The notes under the pieces are model-generated. The model did not search any database. It was not told the DNA's origin and saw only the letters and a list, made by a program, of their open reading frames with translations. A DNA stretch of 64,000 bases from Rosellinia necatrix (lineage: Eukaryota > Ascomycota > Sordariomycetes > Xylariales > Xylariaceae), in NCBI GenBank assembly GCA_021209875.1, contig JAGYVD010000010.1, forward strand, positions 434,001-498,000. Direction: 5' to 3'. Of the stretch, positions 12,743-26,800 are shown piece after piece. The translations under genes and the position numbers were made by a program. Position 1 is the first letter of the stretch. Every line of letters begins with the position of its first letter.

Positions 12743-15700
12743 ATCCTTGTTTTATAAAAAGATTTAGCCCGAGTTTTTAGCCGCGCAGAATTAAAAATAT
12801 ACTAAGCTAATTTTTTTTAAAGCTGTTTATATTACGTTTAAAGCTTAAACTAAAAACTTTTAAATTAACATTTTTAAACAGTAGAAAAATACTTTTAATA
12901 TATATAATTAATTAAAATCTAAAAGTTTTTAATTCTTAGTTTTATATTTATTACGTTAATTAATTAATTTTTACTTAATTTATTTTTTAATTAAGCTATT
13001 TATTATATTATTTATATTTTACTTTTAATTTTAGCTGCGTTTTATTTTTTAATATATTATTATTTTTATACGCTTTAGCAAATATATTTTTTTTAGCCGC
13101 TTTAATTTAGTTTTATAGCTGTTTTAATAACTTTATTTTTTTTTAAATATTTATTATAATACTTTTTTAGTTTAACTAAAACGTTTTTTAAATCAGCAGC
13201 CAAATATTAATTATTATTATACTTTTAGCTTTTTAAAATATTTTATAAAACAGTTTTTTTGATTTTTAATAACAGGATTTTTTACTTTTTATTTTTTTTT
13301 TTCTAACGTTTTATTAACTATTTTTTTTAATCATAGCATTTTTGTTTAAATAAAAATTATTAATATATTTTATAATTATTTAGCATAAAATTAATAATTT
13401 TTTGCTATACCATTAATAATTTTACTTTAAATATATTAAAACAGTCGGCTTTAATATTAATAATTTTATAAGCTTATTATATTATTAAATAATCTAGCTT
13501 GTCGCTAAATCTATCGGTTTATTTTTTTTTTTTTTATAATATAAATATATAGTTTTTAACCGTAAAATCCAGGTTTTATTAATATTTATTAGCTTATATA
13601 ATTATTTATTATTATATTTTCTATATTTATATTTTTACTTTTTAATATAATTACAGACTTTTTTTACAAACGTTTAAGCTTTTCTTTTAACTTATTTTTT
13701 TTATAGTTACTTTGTTTTTATTTAAAACTTTTAATCAAACGTTATATTTTATTAGCTTTTTTATTAGTATTTTTTTAAAAAACAGCTTTTTTAAAGCTTT
13801 ATAAAATAAAAACGCTAATACAGCGTTTAAAACTAAAAACGTTTTAAACTAGTTTTTTAAAAATAATTAATATATAATTATAGCCGCTAATTTATTTATT
13901 AATATATTATTTTTATTTATTTTATTAATTAATAATGTTCTGCTACAGAAAAGTCCAGCTTTATATTATAAATTTTTAACAGTTTATTTATAAAATCAGC
14001 TATAAACTGGCTTTTTTATTACTAACTATTATTTTTAACTATTTATATATTTAATAAAAACTTTTATAATATATTTTAACAATATTTTTACTGTTATTAA
14101 TTTTTATATATAATTGTTTATATTAGTTTTAATAGTTTATCGATTATATAAAATATTATATTATTTTTATATTTATTTTTAAAAAGCTTTTAAAATTAAC
14201 TATTATATATTGTTATATATATTTTAATATTAATAAAAAAATTAGCTTTTTTAATATTTTGTCGTAGAAGATTTTTATAAAACAATAAAAACAGTTTGCT
14301 ATATATTAATCGATTTTATAATATAGTTATAGCTATTAATAACGTTAGAACATCAGTCGTTTTAATTTTTTACGGCCTAAATATGCTGTTCCTAGCTTTA
14401 CGTAAGCTTTTTTTAATTATTTAAGTTTACAGATTATTTAATTTTAAAACAACTAATTTTTTTTTATATAATGGGATTTTTTTTAATATTAATTAATTAA
14501 AGTTTTTATTAGCTCAGGCTTTTTTTTAATATTTATTTAAGCTAATATTATATTAATTAGCTTTAAATATTACGTTTATAAGTATTATTTTTAATAGCAG
14601 TAAAAATATAATATTTTTATAATATATATTTTATTTACGTTTTTATTATTTTAAAATTATTAAATCAAAAAAAGCTATAGTTTTTATTTATTTTTTACTG
14701 TTTTTATATTTTTAAGTTTTTATTAATTTAAAAAATATCTATTATTATATTTCTTAATTTTAAACAATATATAATAAGCTTAGCTTATTTAGCTTATTTT
14801 AAATTTAAAAATTTTTATATTAAAATATTTTAATACCGCGGAATTTATAATAACTAAAAACAATTGCAGCTATCATAAGCTTATTAGTTTTATTTTTTAG
14901 TAAAACAGTTTTTTAACTACTGCTAATATTTTTTTGTTATAAATACTATAATTTAATTTTATGTTATAAAATTTTTTAAATAAAATATAATTAGCTGCTA
15001 AAAATATTTATAGTTTTTTTACAATAAAACGCCGGCGGCTATATTATTAAATATATTTATTTTTATTAAAGTTTTATTTTATAATTAAAATGTTTTAGCT
15101 CTAGCACACTAGTTAGTTTATTTTTAACGTTTTAAACACTTTTTAATAAAAGTTTAACTAAATTAAATTAGCTTTAATATAAATTAAATTATTTAACAGC
15201 ATAACTATTTGTTTATATTTATAAATAAACTTTATATAAAAGTTATAAAAACTTAAAAATAACTATACTGTTTTTAATAATACTTTTTTTTTTTTTTAAA
15301 TATTTTTAATTATAAATAATTTTAACTTTATTAAAATTACCTTTTATATTTTTAATTTTAATAATAAATTTAAAAACTTAGTTTTTTATATAAAACTTAT
15401 ATTTTTTAAAACGTAATAATATTTTATTTATATAATATTAATATTTTAGTTTATTATTTAAATAAACTAAAATATTATTAATATAAACTATATAAAAATA
15501 TCCAGCTATTTTTGCAATATATTATTAATATATTTTAAAAAGCTGCTAGCCTATTAATTAATTTAAAAGCAGCACTTTAAACTGATAAGCTTTATATCGC
15601 GTTTAAAAAACAATTAACTTTTTATTTTTTTTTACAATATAAATATAATAAAATACTTATTTAATATTAATTTGAATAAATATTTTAGCTTATATTATAT

Positions 15701-18700
15701 AAACTAATATTTTTAAATTAATAACAACAAGTATTAATTTTTTATATTAAAACGTTTAGCTTTTTATAATTAATATATAAATATAATAATTTATTGTTTT
15801 TTATATAAACAATATAAAAACGGCTTAAAAAGCCAGCGTAAGCTTTATAAATTTTTATTAAATTATTACAAATATATTATCGGCAGGTTTTAGCTTTTTA
15901 AATTATATTTTATAAAAAAATTATATTTTAATATTTCTAGGTTTTAATTTAAAATTAAACAGTAATCTATTCCCGGCTTTTATAAAAACAGGTTGTTTAA
16001 AACAGCTTTTAAAAAAACATTTAAATACTTGTAATAAGGTTTTAAAATAATTTATCGCAAGTTTTTTTTTTAATTTTATTTTATTTTTAAATAATAGTTT
16101 ATTTTAAGTTTTTTATCATTTATTATTTATTATTTTATTAATTTTATACAGCGTAATTACGTTATAATATATTATATTATTTTATTATAATATTATATTA
16201 AAAGCTGCAGCTTTAATAGTTATAATTTTTATTAATCAGTATTTATATTATTTAATAATATTTTACCGAAGTTAATAAAAGCTTTAGACGTTTTTTTCTA
16301 GCAGAGTTTCCGTTTTAAACCTAGTTTTTACTACTTTAAAAACTAGTCCAGCTTTTTAGCTTATTATTTTTTTTATTTTATATATTGCTTGCATAGTTTT
16401 ATTTTTTATTTAAAGCATCCGGTGGTTCTAAAGTTTTAAAACTTATATTAAAATAATTTTAAAAAATAAAGATTTTTAAGCTTACGCTTTTAATAATCGG
16501 AATAGTTTTTAGCTAAATAATTTTTACTATATTTGATTTAAAATATTTCGAGCTTATAATTTTTTTTGCTATATTTAATTAAATTAATTATTTTTATACT
16601 TTTTATTTTTTCAGTTTATGAGCTTTTTTTAAGCAACATTTTTTAATATTTAAAATATTTTAATAAGTTTTTATTTCGTTTATTAAAATTTTAAAATTTA
16701 ATATTTAAGTTTTTAATCGCTTAAAAATAAAAGTTGTTCATATAAAAATTTACTAGCACGTTATAATAATTATAATACTTTTTTAATAATTACATTATAT
16801 TTTATATTAATAATTATTAAAAAGCTTTTTGCACAGTTTTTTTACACTTTAAAATATAATCTTAAAACTAAGTCTACTTATTAAATTAAATTATTATTAT
16901 ACTCAGCAATAATAGCTAGTTTAAAATTTATTATAATCTTAAGTTTTAAATATTTTATTATTTAAGCAGCAAAAGTTACGCTAATTAAAATATATACGTT
17001 TATTTTTATATTAGCTAAAGCTTTAATAAATAATATAAGTTTATTATTTGCTACAATATAATTTATAAAAAGCGGGTTTTTTTTAATATATTTTTTAAAA
17101 AATTAAACAGGATCTTCTTATATTATATTATATTAAATGCTAACATTTTTGCTTAAAAAAGTTTAATTGTTTTAAGCTGTTTTTTTTTTATATTTACTTT
17201 TTTATATAATTTGTTTTTATAGTTTTTATAAAAATAATATTAATATATATATTATTTAATCGGTTAAAATCGCTGTTATAAAAATAATTATTGCTATAAT
17301 ATTTTTATTTATAATAAATAAAACATTTGCTTTTTAAAATAAAAATTTTAAATTAATCTAGTTTTAATTTAACGCAAATTTTTATTTTATTTTTATTTAT
17401 TTAATAGTTATAATTTTTTATTGTTGTTTTATAATTAATAAATACTTTTAATTAAAAACTACTTTTAATAGCTATTACTAAAACTATTTCTAGCTTTTTA
17501 TTTTTTTATATTTTGCTTTTTTTTTTAAGTTTTATTTTAAATAAAAATTTTTATTATTAATAGTTATATAGCTACATATATTTATAATAAGCAGAAAAGT
17601 TTACTATATTATTATATAGCTTATTTACGTAAAATTTATTTTAACGTTTAAATAATTTATTATATATATTTTATTTAAAGTTTTTAAGTTAACTTTTGCT
17701 ATGCTAGCTTAACAAGTAAACTTAATATAAAATAAAATAAACTTATCGCTTGTTATTATTTTTAAATCTTAATATTTAACTTTAGTTTTTTATACTTATT
17801 AAAATTATTATAAAACAAAAATAAATAGTTTAATATTTCTTGACTAATTTTCCATATTAATTTATTATAATTATTAATAATAAACAGCATAAAATTTTTA
17901 AAAGCTTTATTTTTTATATAACTAGCAATATAATTAAATTTTTTAATTTATATTAAAAATAGTTGCTATTTTTAATAAGTTTATTTTTAAAAACATAAAT
18001 TAATATTTAAACTTTATTTTTAATTTATTTTTATTAGTTTTTATTTATAAATATAAAAGTTTAGCTGCTTTAAAAATTAATTTTAACTTTTTTAATATAT
18101 TATAAGTTTAAAGTTTTTAAATTAAGTTCTAAAATAATTTTTAAACAACTATTAGGCCTGCTTAATTAAACCGATATTATAACAATCTAGTTTTTTAAAC
18201 TTTTAATTTTTCGTTAGCCTTAATTAAAGCTTAGTTTAAATTAGCTTTAATTTTTTGCTTTTACGCCGCATTAATTTATTTAATATATTATTTATATAAA
18301 ATTATTATTAATATTATTAATTATATTAACAACATTTTTAAAATATTTTAAACAACGTTTATAAACAAAAAATCATGTTTAAACTTATAATATATATTTT
18401 TAAAATAGTTTTAAACTAGTTTTATAAACTATTAAAAATTTATAAAGCTGTTTTATAAAAAAAACGCGCGTTTTTTTATTATTTATTATTGCTATAAAAA
18501 TTATTTTTGTTTATTTATTTATAATAAAATAAACAGCATTAACTTTTATTTATTTTATAAAATTTTTATAAAGTTTTATAAAAGCTAGCTGTACGTATGT
18601 TTTAATTATTACTACTAATAGTATAATTTTAGTATAAAAGTATTAATAAGTTTGTTTTTCTGCTTTTTTATCTCTGTTGTATTTTTTAATTTTTTAATTA

Positions 18701-18984
18701 AAACGTCCAGCCGTATTAATATTATTAGCTTACGTTAACAACTTTATAAACTTTAAAAACTAACGCTAAAGTTTATAATAGTTATATTAAATACTATTAT
18801 ATAAAGCTAGTTTATTTAAGTTATTTTTTTTAAAACGTACTTATTGTTTAGTTTCTGCTAAAAAAATTAAATTATTTTTTTTTGCTGTAACGTTTTAACA
18901 AATTAATTAATTAATTAGTTGTTTAATTAATTAAAAGAATTTAATATTTTTTTAAACAATAAAAAATAAACTTTAGTTTTATAA

Positions 18985-19249
18985 TAGCTGCTATAGTAGT
19001 AGTTAAAATAAAGTCTAACTATACCTATATATTAAAAAAAAAAAACTAAAGTTAAAAAAAAAAAAAGCTATATATAAGGCCGACGGCCAGAATTTCTACT
19101 TGTATATACTACTAGCTATTTACTATATGACTGGCCTACCGCATTTACCACTTTATACTTGTACCCACTTAGCCGGGGAACTAATCAGGGGCCGCCAGGC
19201 CACTTATTCGTCCAGCCAATCAGGGTCATCATGACTGTGGGTCATGACA
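18985..19249 (-). repeat. G element 5' LTR
   Basis: The inner (left) 90 bp is AT-converted. The outer part, 19,080-19,249, is close to unmutated and gives the best view of the original LTR. Confidence 0.8.
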
Positions 19250-20777
19250 TATAACTAATTTAAAATTATTTTATTTTGTTTATATAAATATAATATTAAT
19301 TTAATCAGCTTAATATTAGCTATAATTTATATTTATACTGAAATAAATATTTATTATATAATCGATTTTGCTCTAGGTTTTATTTAGTTTAATATTATAT
19401 TTATAAAATTCTTTAGCTGGACTTTTTAATATAGTTAGAAATACAACGTAATATTAATTTCTTATTATTTTAAGTTATTAATATAAATTAATAAATAATC
19501 ATGTTTTATTATATAATAAATTATATAGCTTGCTCAAATAGTTTTTTTTTTATATTTTTTAAAAAATAACGTAGTTATTTAAAAATATGTTTCTGTTTTA
19601 TACGTTTTAAAAAAAATTAAAAAACATGTTTATTATAATTAAGTCAGAGGTTATATATATATATAATAATTATTTAAAAATTTATAAAACATAATATATA
19701 ATAAATTATTTATAAACTAATTAAACATTTAACCTATGTTTCATAAATATTATATACCTGTTTATTAAATTAAAAATATATTTATACTTAATTATTAATT
19801 ATATAAATAATCTATTAATTTTTTTAAAGTTTAAAAATATATGTTAAATATTTGACCTAGTTATAATATATTAAATAATATTTCAAGCTATAAAATACTT
19901 ATATTATTTATATTTATATAAAATTATTAGCTTAAAATATATAAATTAAATGTTTATATAAGTATTAATATAAATATAAACAAAAACGTTCGAATTTATT
20001 TAATATATATTATTTTTATATAATTTATATAAGCCTAACTGCTTTTGTAAAACTGTTGTTGCTGCTAAATTATACGGTTTTTTTTTGTTTAATATATTAA
20101 GCAGCTTTTATTAAATCAGCTTATAAAATTAATTTTATGTTTTATACGTCTATAATTTAAAATCTTTAACATGTAACTTTTATGATAGCTAGCCGGTTAT
20201 ATTTAAATATTTATATTCTAAAATATAATAAGGTGCTTATATATTAAACATAATCAAAGTTGCAGTTATAACATTAAGCTTTTATTTTTAATATTACATA
20301 TTAATAACGCCTTATATAATACGTTTATTAATTCTATAGTCTGTTATAATTTTATTATATTATTTAATATTATTATATATAATAAAAAGTTTTTTACTAT
20401 ATGATGATTCTAAAGCTTTTATAAAAATACATTAAAAAATAAATAAACAAGTTTTAATAATAAATTAATAAACAGGTTTTAAAAGTATATTTATATATTG
20501 CATAGCTTTTATATAATAAATAGTTTTATATAATTATATATTATTACTTTTTAATATTTAATTTTTATATTATAACTTTAAAATATAATAAAACATATAA
20601 AAATATAAATATTTAAAATTAATTCTTTTTAAGCTTTTATGATATAAAAATAACTTGTTTATATAAAACAAAATCTTTAAAATATAATTTAAAAACTTGT
20701 TTAAGTTTATTAAACTTTAAGCGCGCTTTGTTTTTATTTTTATTAATTTATATTTACGTTCTACAACTATTAATTAA

Positions 20778-21033
20778 TATTAAATAAGCTTTATATATAA
20801 AATAAAAACAACTTTTATTATATAATATTTATTATATTTAATTATTTTATTTAAAACTTCTATATATAGCAGGATTTTTATATATAAATATAAAAATTCT
20901 GCTAACGTATAAACTAGCTAAATAATAAAATAACACGTATCCTGTTCTTGCGTAGTAGCTACACGCTTCCGTGCAAAAGCTAAACATACTTAATAACAGC
21001 TACAGTCTGCAACCAATTGCCAGAATTCCAACA
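20778..21033 (-). repeat. F element right LTR
   Basis: The inner part is AT-converted and carries an extra segment of roughly 80 bp (about 20,860-20,944) and a deletion relative to the left copy. The outer 100 bp (20,934-21,033) is unmutated and ends GAATTCCAACA. Confidence 0.6.
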
Positions 21034-21166
21034 ATTATAAAATATTATTATTTAAACTAATAAATAGTTTATTTATATTTTAAAAACATATTAAGAGTAT
21101 AGTATTTAATTTTCTAAATAATTTAAAAATATATAAAAATATATAAAAATATATAAAAGAAAATTT

Positions 21167-21377
21167 TAAAAATTATATAATATTAGTTTATAAACTAATT
21201 AAAAAATTAAGGTGTTATATAATAAATTAACCTTTTAAATTATATAATATTAGTTTATAAACTAATTAAAAAATTAAGGTGTTATATAATAAATTAACCT
21301 TTTAAATTATATAATATTAGTTTATAAACTAATTAAAAAATTAAGGTGTTATATAATAAATTAACCTTTTAAATTAT
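21167..21377. repeat. 67-bp tandem repeat, three copies
   Basis: Three copies at a 67-bp period are identical as far as I can see, followed by a partial fourth. Each unit contains the perfect 16-bp palindrome TTAGTTTATAAACTAA and the segment TTAAGGTGTTATATAATA. It lies in the E internal region just right of the F insertion point. Identity between copies in otherwise decayed DNA suggests the duplication happened after the AT conversion. Confidence 0.9.
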
Positions 21378-23574
21378 ATTATTAATATTAAAAATACATA
21401 AATTAATTTAATGAACATTAAAGCTATAATAAATTAAAAACTTTGTATTTTAATAAAAATATATAATTTTTGAAAAATTTTATAACTTTTATTAAAAATT
21501 TATTAATTAATATAAGTATATTATAATTTTTATAAATTATTTAATATAAAACAATAAAGCTTTTATTAATTAAAAAACTTTAATAATGGTTTTTTATTAA
21601 CATATTATTAATATAAACTATTTATAAAAATTAAAACTAACTTGTTTAATAAAATTATGATAATAATATTATGGCAGCTATATAAAAAATATATATATAT
21701 ATCTTTTATACCTTATTTTTGAAAATATTATATAATATTAAATGCAACTATAATATTTTTAATCAAAAAATCCTAGTTATTATTATAACGTTAAACAAAT
21801 AAAAGCTAAAATTAATAAATAATTAGAAAAAACTTTTTTATAATTATAAACTATGAAATATTAAAATATTTTAATATAAAATAATATTGAAATTTAAAAC
21901 AAGTTAAATAAATTAAACTATTTTTAAAATATAATTTGTTAATTATTTTTATTTTTAAAAATAAACGTAGTAGCAAATGTTTTATTATATGAATAAAAAA
22001 CTTAATAATATAAAAAGCTAAAAAAGATGTAAAAATATTTAATAATTTTTAATTTATTACTAGCAAAATAAAACCTCAACAAAAACTAAAAAAGCTTTAC
22101 TATAAAATTTATTAATAAAAATTAATATTAAAAAATATTTATAGTTTAAACAAGCTAATAATTATAATATATATATAATAAACTATATAAAATACTGACC
22201 AGCAAAAATATTTTATAATAAAACTTTAAAGTTTTAAAATTATTATTAATTCTAATTATATATAATAATATTGAACAATAAATTTTAAATAAATATATAA
22301 AAATAACTATAAATATAATAATATCTTAATTATAGTAAACTATTCAAAAAAACATAAACAACTTTTTATATAATATAAGCTATAATAATTAGTATAATAA
22401 AAACATGTTATAAAAGTTTATTTAAAATATTTAAAATATTTATAATTATAATATTAAATCAAAAATATAATTTATTTCTGTTTTTATTAATAAATTAGAT
22501 AAATGAACAAATGTAAAATATATATTAGCTTTTATACAACATTATAAAATTATTAAATAAATAAAATAATAAAAATTATTTTAATTAATAATTAAAACTT
22601 TATATTAATTATTATTAAAATAATTATTTTATAAGTTTATAAAACCATTACTATATAAAATAAAAATAAAACAGCTGCAAAAAACTCAAACAATTATTAG
22701 TTACAAAGAAATATGTAAAATAAAAGCATAAAATAGGCCAATAAAAATTGTTTATTTTATAAATTTTGTTAAAAACATTTAAAAAATCTAAATATAAATA
22801 ATAAAATAAGCTAATTATAAAGAATAAAACTTTAATTTTAATATAAAAACTATATATTAACATGAAAAAAATAATTCTAAAAATGAACTGTTCATTTAAT
22901 AAATTAAACTATTTTATAATATAATCAAAGTTTAATATAATTATTAAAAATAAAAACATATTTATTTTAAAAATATTATTTAATTAATAAATTAATAAAT
23001 TAATATTTTGCTGACCGTTTATAATTAAATTTAAATAATTTATTATTAAAATTAAAAGCTAAACACTTAAATAAAAAACTAGTTAAATTATAAAAAAAAT
23101 TATTGTAAAAAAATTAAACCTTTAAAAATATATTATAAAAAGCTTTAATATTAAATTAATTAAAACAGTTAAAAATTTAATAATATATAATACTTAATAA
23201 AAACTTTAAAAATAATATAAAGTTCTTAAAAAATTTATTAATATAAATTTAAAAGTAGCAGAACTTTTAATAAAATTAAACAATTAATTATAAGCTATAA
23301 AGATGTTTTTAATATAAAATATAAAAATAATAATAAAGCTATATAAAAAATGTAATAAAATGAAAATAAACAGAAATATAAACTAAAATAAATGTAACAA
23401 AAATAATATAATATAAAAAATTTATATAATAATTTAATAATATAAAAGCTTAACAAATATTATATAAATAAATATTTAACGCAATTTTCTTTTATTAAAA
23501 AATATTATGTAACAATTATATGTTTAAAACTTAAACATATTTTATAAACAAGCTATTTTTTTTTAAAAAAAAAA

Positions 23575-23825
23575 TAGTTATAAATAACTAGTTTTTTAAC
23601 CGTGGCATATATAATATACGCAGAATATTTATATATTTGTTGCTAACTAATACATATAAACCGGCTATAGCGCATAAACTAGACCTATTTTACACACCTG
23701 CACTTAGCCAGAATTCTAGTGGGCTAATTCCTCCCACTTACTCTTTCCTTTTTCATCTGTAGATTTTCGTACAATACATCACTTATTGCTGAAGCCTTGA
23801 CTTCTTATTTGTGACTGGTGCAACA
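23575..23825 (+). repeat. E element right LTR
   Basis: The first half (23,575-23,690) is RIP-like and aligns with the intact outer half of the left LTR. The second half (23,691-23,825) is almost unmutated and matches 1,211-1,345 in inverted orientation. It ends GTGCAACA. Confidence 0.65.
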
Positions 23826-23830
23826 AGCTA

Positions 23831-26800
23831 TAAGTTTATAATATATTAAAAAGCTTATATGTTAAAGTTGTTTTATTTTTAATAAAAAATTTTTTAATTA
23901 TATTGCTAAATGTTTAATTTATAAACATTGATTAAAAAATTTAAATATAGCTAACAACAGATCTTACGCTTATAAAACAAAGAAAAAGCCGATTTTTTTA
24001 ATAGTAAAACAAAAAATAAATCGGTTAAAATAATCGGCTATTATTAATATATATTTCGACACGTTTAAGCTAATAAAAAAATTAGTTTAATATACTTTAT
24101 GCTGACTATATTTTACAGCCTGAATATTATAACTTATTGTTTAATTATAAGTAGTAATTTTAGTTTTATTTTTTTATAAATATAATAATAGTTATAATAT
24201 TTATTAATATTTATATTTTTTAACAGATATTAAAACCGTTTTATTAAATTTTTTTAAATAATAATATATCTATAGTGTTTATATTTATTATATGCTTATT
24301 TTAATACTACTAGTACTTTTTTTAGCAGAACATATTTAGCTAAACTTTTATTTTGTTTAATTTAAAATAAATAGCTATTTTAAATATAATATTATATTAA
24401 TTATTTTATTATTATTTTTTAATTAATAATTAACAAAAAACTATTATTAGTTTTTTATTATATACTATATTAAGTTATTATATTATTTATTTAATTTATA
24501 TTATTTAATTAATAAGTTAAAATTAACTTTTTATTACTAAAAAAAAAAACAATAATATATTTATTTTAATAGGCTTTTTTTAAAATAAAAACGTTTAAAG
24601 TAATAAAAAGTAATTTTTAATATTTATTTATTTAACAAGTTTAATAATAAAGCTTTATAACTTAAAAGTTTATTTATAATTTAAATAATATATATTATAT
24701 TAAGTTGATAACGCACGACAAACTAATATTTATTTAATTTTTTTTTAGCTATATTGCAATTTTTTTTAATATTTTTAACTCCGGTTTAAAAATAAATAAT
24801 AAGTTTAAATGGTCTGTATAAAATATCATAAAATAAAAACCTTTTAGCATTAATTATTAATATTTTATTAAATATTTAATTAAGCTTAAAGCTTTTTTTA
24901 TATAAAATATCGAGTTTTTAAATCTAATAATTAAAACAATATAAATATAAAAATTTTTATAAATATTATAATTCTATTTAAAAATTTAATTTTAACAGGT
25001 TAAACCGCAAATTAAAAAATACTTTTTTATTTTTATTTATAAAACGTTAATAGCTAGACAATATTAAAAAGTAAAGTTTAGATTTTTATTATTTAAGTCT
25101 GGATTTTTAATAAATAATAATAAAAGCGTGATTTTATTTTTTAATTTATATAAAAGTTTTTATACTTTTTTTAGCATTAAAAGTTTTTAATTAAAATAAT
25201 AATAAGCGCTAGTTTTATATAGGCTTTTTAGTATTTTTATTAAGTCTGCTTTTTAGCAAATAAATTTTTAAATAAAAAACTAAATAAAGAAATTGTTTTA
25301 ATTTTTTTTATTTAAAAAATGGTTTTTCAGTTCTGCTTATTATATAAAATAAAACTTATAGTTAATAAATAATTTAACTTGCTTTTTAATAATTTAAAAT
25401 TTAAAGCTATAACGTTATTTAAAAAAAAGTTGTTTTTTAAAATAATTTAATTACAATAAAAATAATTTAAAAAAAATAAAAAGTATAAAAAAATTAAACA
25501 AATTATTAAAAGCTTTCTTTAATATATTATAATTATTTATATAAATATTTAAAAATATTTTGTAATTTAAATAATAATTAATAAAAAAAAGCAAAACAGG
25601 TTTTAAAACTTTTATTAAGCGGTTATTTATTAAATCTTATGTTTTTAAAATATAATAAATATATAAAACTTTTATAAAGCTTTAAAATAATTTTTTATTT
25701 AAATATTATTTATTTAATATGATAAAAGCGGGTTTAAGTTAAGTTTATAATTTATTTTAATTATTTAAAACTTATAAGCTATATTTTTTAAAAAATATTG
25801 CGTAATTTTTAAATTAAAACATTAAATATTTTGTTGCGTTTATAAACTAGTTATTAAAGTTTTATTATTGCTTAATTAATAAAAATATAATAATATACAA
25901 ATTATTTATTTTTTAGTTTTAATTTTAATAAATATTTTATTTATGTTTTTAAGCTGAAATGTTTAAATAGATTAGCTCGGCTGTTTTTAATTAAAAAAAG
26001 ATTTTTTTTATAAAGTTTTTTTTGTTTATTATATATTTTAATTAACATAGTTTATAAAGTTTAATAGATTTGTTTATTATCATAATATACTTTATTAAGT
26101 TTGTTATTTTTATATTTTTTAAGCTGCTAATAAAACAGTTTTTTTATATATAATAAAGTTTTTAAGCTTAAGCTTGTTGTTTTTAAATAACAGCTTTATT
26201 TTTAATAATAAGTTATAATGTTTTAAACTACTAGTTAACTATTTATTAAAGTTTATTAAATAATAACTATTGTTTAAATTGCTTTATTATTTTAAGTTTT
26301 TTTGATTTTTTCTGATTTAAAAGCCTGTAAATAAGTTATATATTTATTATAAATATTTATTAATTTAGCAGTTGTAAGCTTTTATAATAAATAAACGTTT
26401 AAATTATTTTTAAAAGCTATTAAATAAATTTAATGTTTATTGTTATTTTAGCTTTATATTTATTAAATATTTTAACATTTTAGCGAAAAAATTTGTTTTG
26501 TTTAATAAACGTTAAAGCTAGATCTATATTAAATTAATTATTTAATTTTAAAACAGTTATTTTTTAATTATCGCAAATATTTATTTTAAGCATTAATATA
26601 TTAAAATTATTTATTATTTAAAAGTAATAAACAACGAGGTTTTTTATTTTCAGGATTTTTAGCTAATTTATACGGTATTAATAAAATAATTTTCTAAAAG
26701 TTCTGCAGACTTAAAATTAAATTTTTTTTTTAAAATAAACAATATTATATATTCTTCCAACCTTTTTGTTTTAAAAATATAATTAAATAAAATTTACTAG

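Larger units (their letters stand above)
12478..19249 (-). mobile_element. Retrotransposon G, innermost element
   Basis: Two 265-bp direct repeats at 12,478-12,742 and 18,985-19,249 bound a 6.77-kb segment. Read on the minus strand the LTR begins TGTCATGACC (intact in the 18,985-19,249 copy), contains TATATATAGCT, and ends GCAGCTA (probably CA before RIP). Identical 5-bp TATAA flanks the element at 12,473-12,477 and 19,250-19,254. Differences between the LTRs are almost all C/T or G/A. The interior is T-rich on the + strand, consistent with minus-strand coding. No gag, protease or reverse transcriptase motif can be read, so the superfamily is unknown. Confidence 0.75.
6317..21033 (-). mobile_element. 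Retrotransposon F, middle nested element
   Basis: Direct repeats at 6,317-6,503 and 20,778-21,033 begin TGTTG (left copy) and end CCAACA (right copy), as LTRs do. The flanks carry an identical 5-bp sequence, ATTAT, at 6,312-6,316 and 21,034-21,038. The span is 14.7 kb, but it contains element G and a solo LTR; without these it is about 7.75 kb. The + strand inside is T-rich, so the coding strand was probably minus; that orientation is an inference. No protein motif survives. An AT-only 5-bp match could be chance, but it sits exactly at the repeat edges. Confidence 0.6.
2830..23825 (+). mobile_element. Retrotransposon E, outer nested element
   Basis: Two copies of the same roughly 250-bp LTR-like repeat lie in the same orientation at 2,830-3,054 and 23,575-23,825. 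They are too far apart (21 kb) for a simple element. Subtracting element F with its target duplication (14,722 bp) leaves about 6.3 kb, a normal LTR-retrotransposon length. The internal parts (3,055-6,316 and 21,034-23,574) are A-rich on the + strand, which suggests coding on that strand. No gag or pol motif survives. An AGCTA at 2,821-2,825 and another at 23,826-23,830 could be a target duplication, but the left one is offset a few bases from the LTR edge, so this is weak. The two LTRs could belong to different insertions. Confidence 0.5.

Noticed and set aside
21167..21377. CRISPR-like array
   Set aside because: The copies are contiguous tandem repeats without spacers, in a eukaryotic genome.
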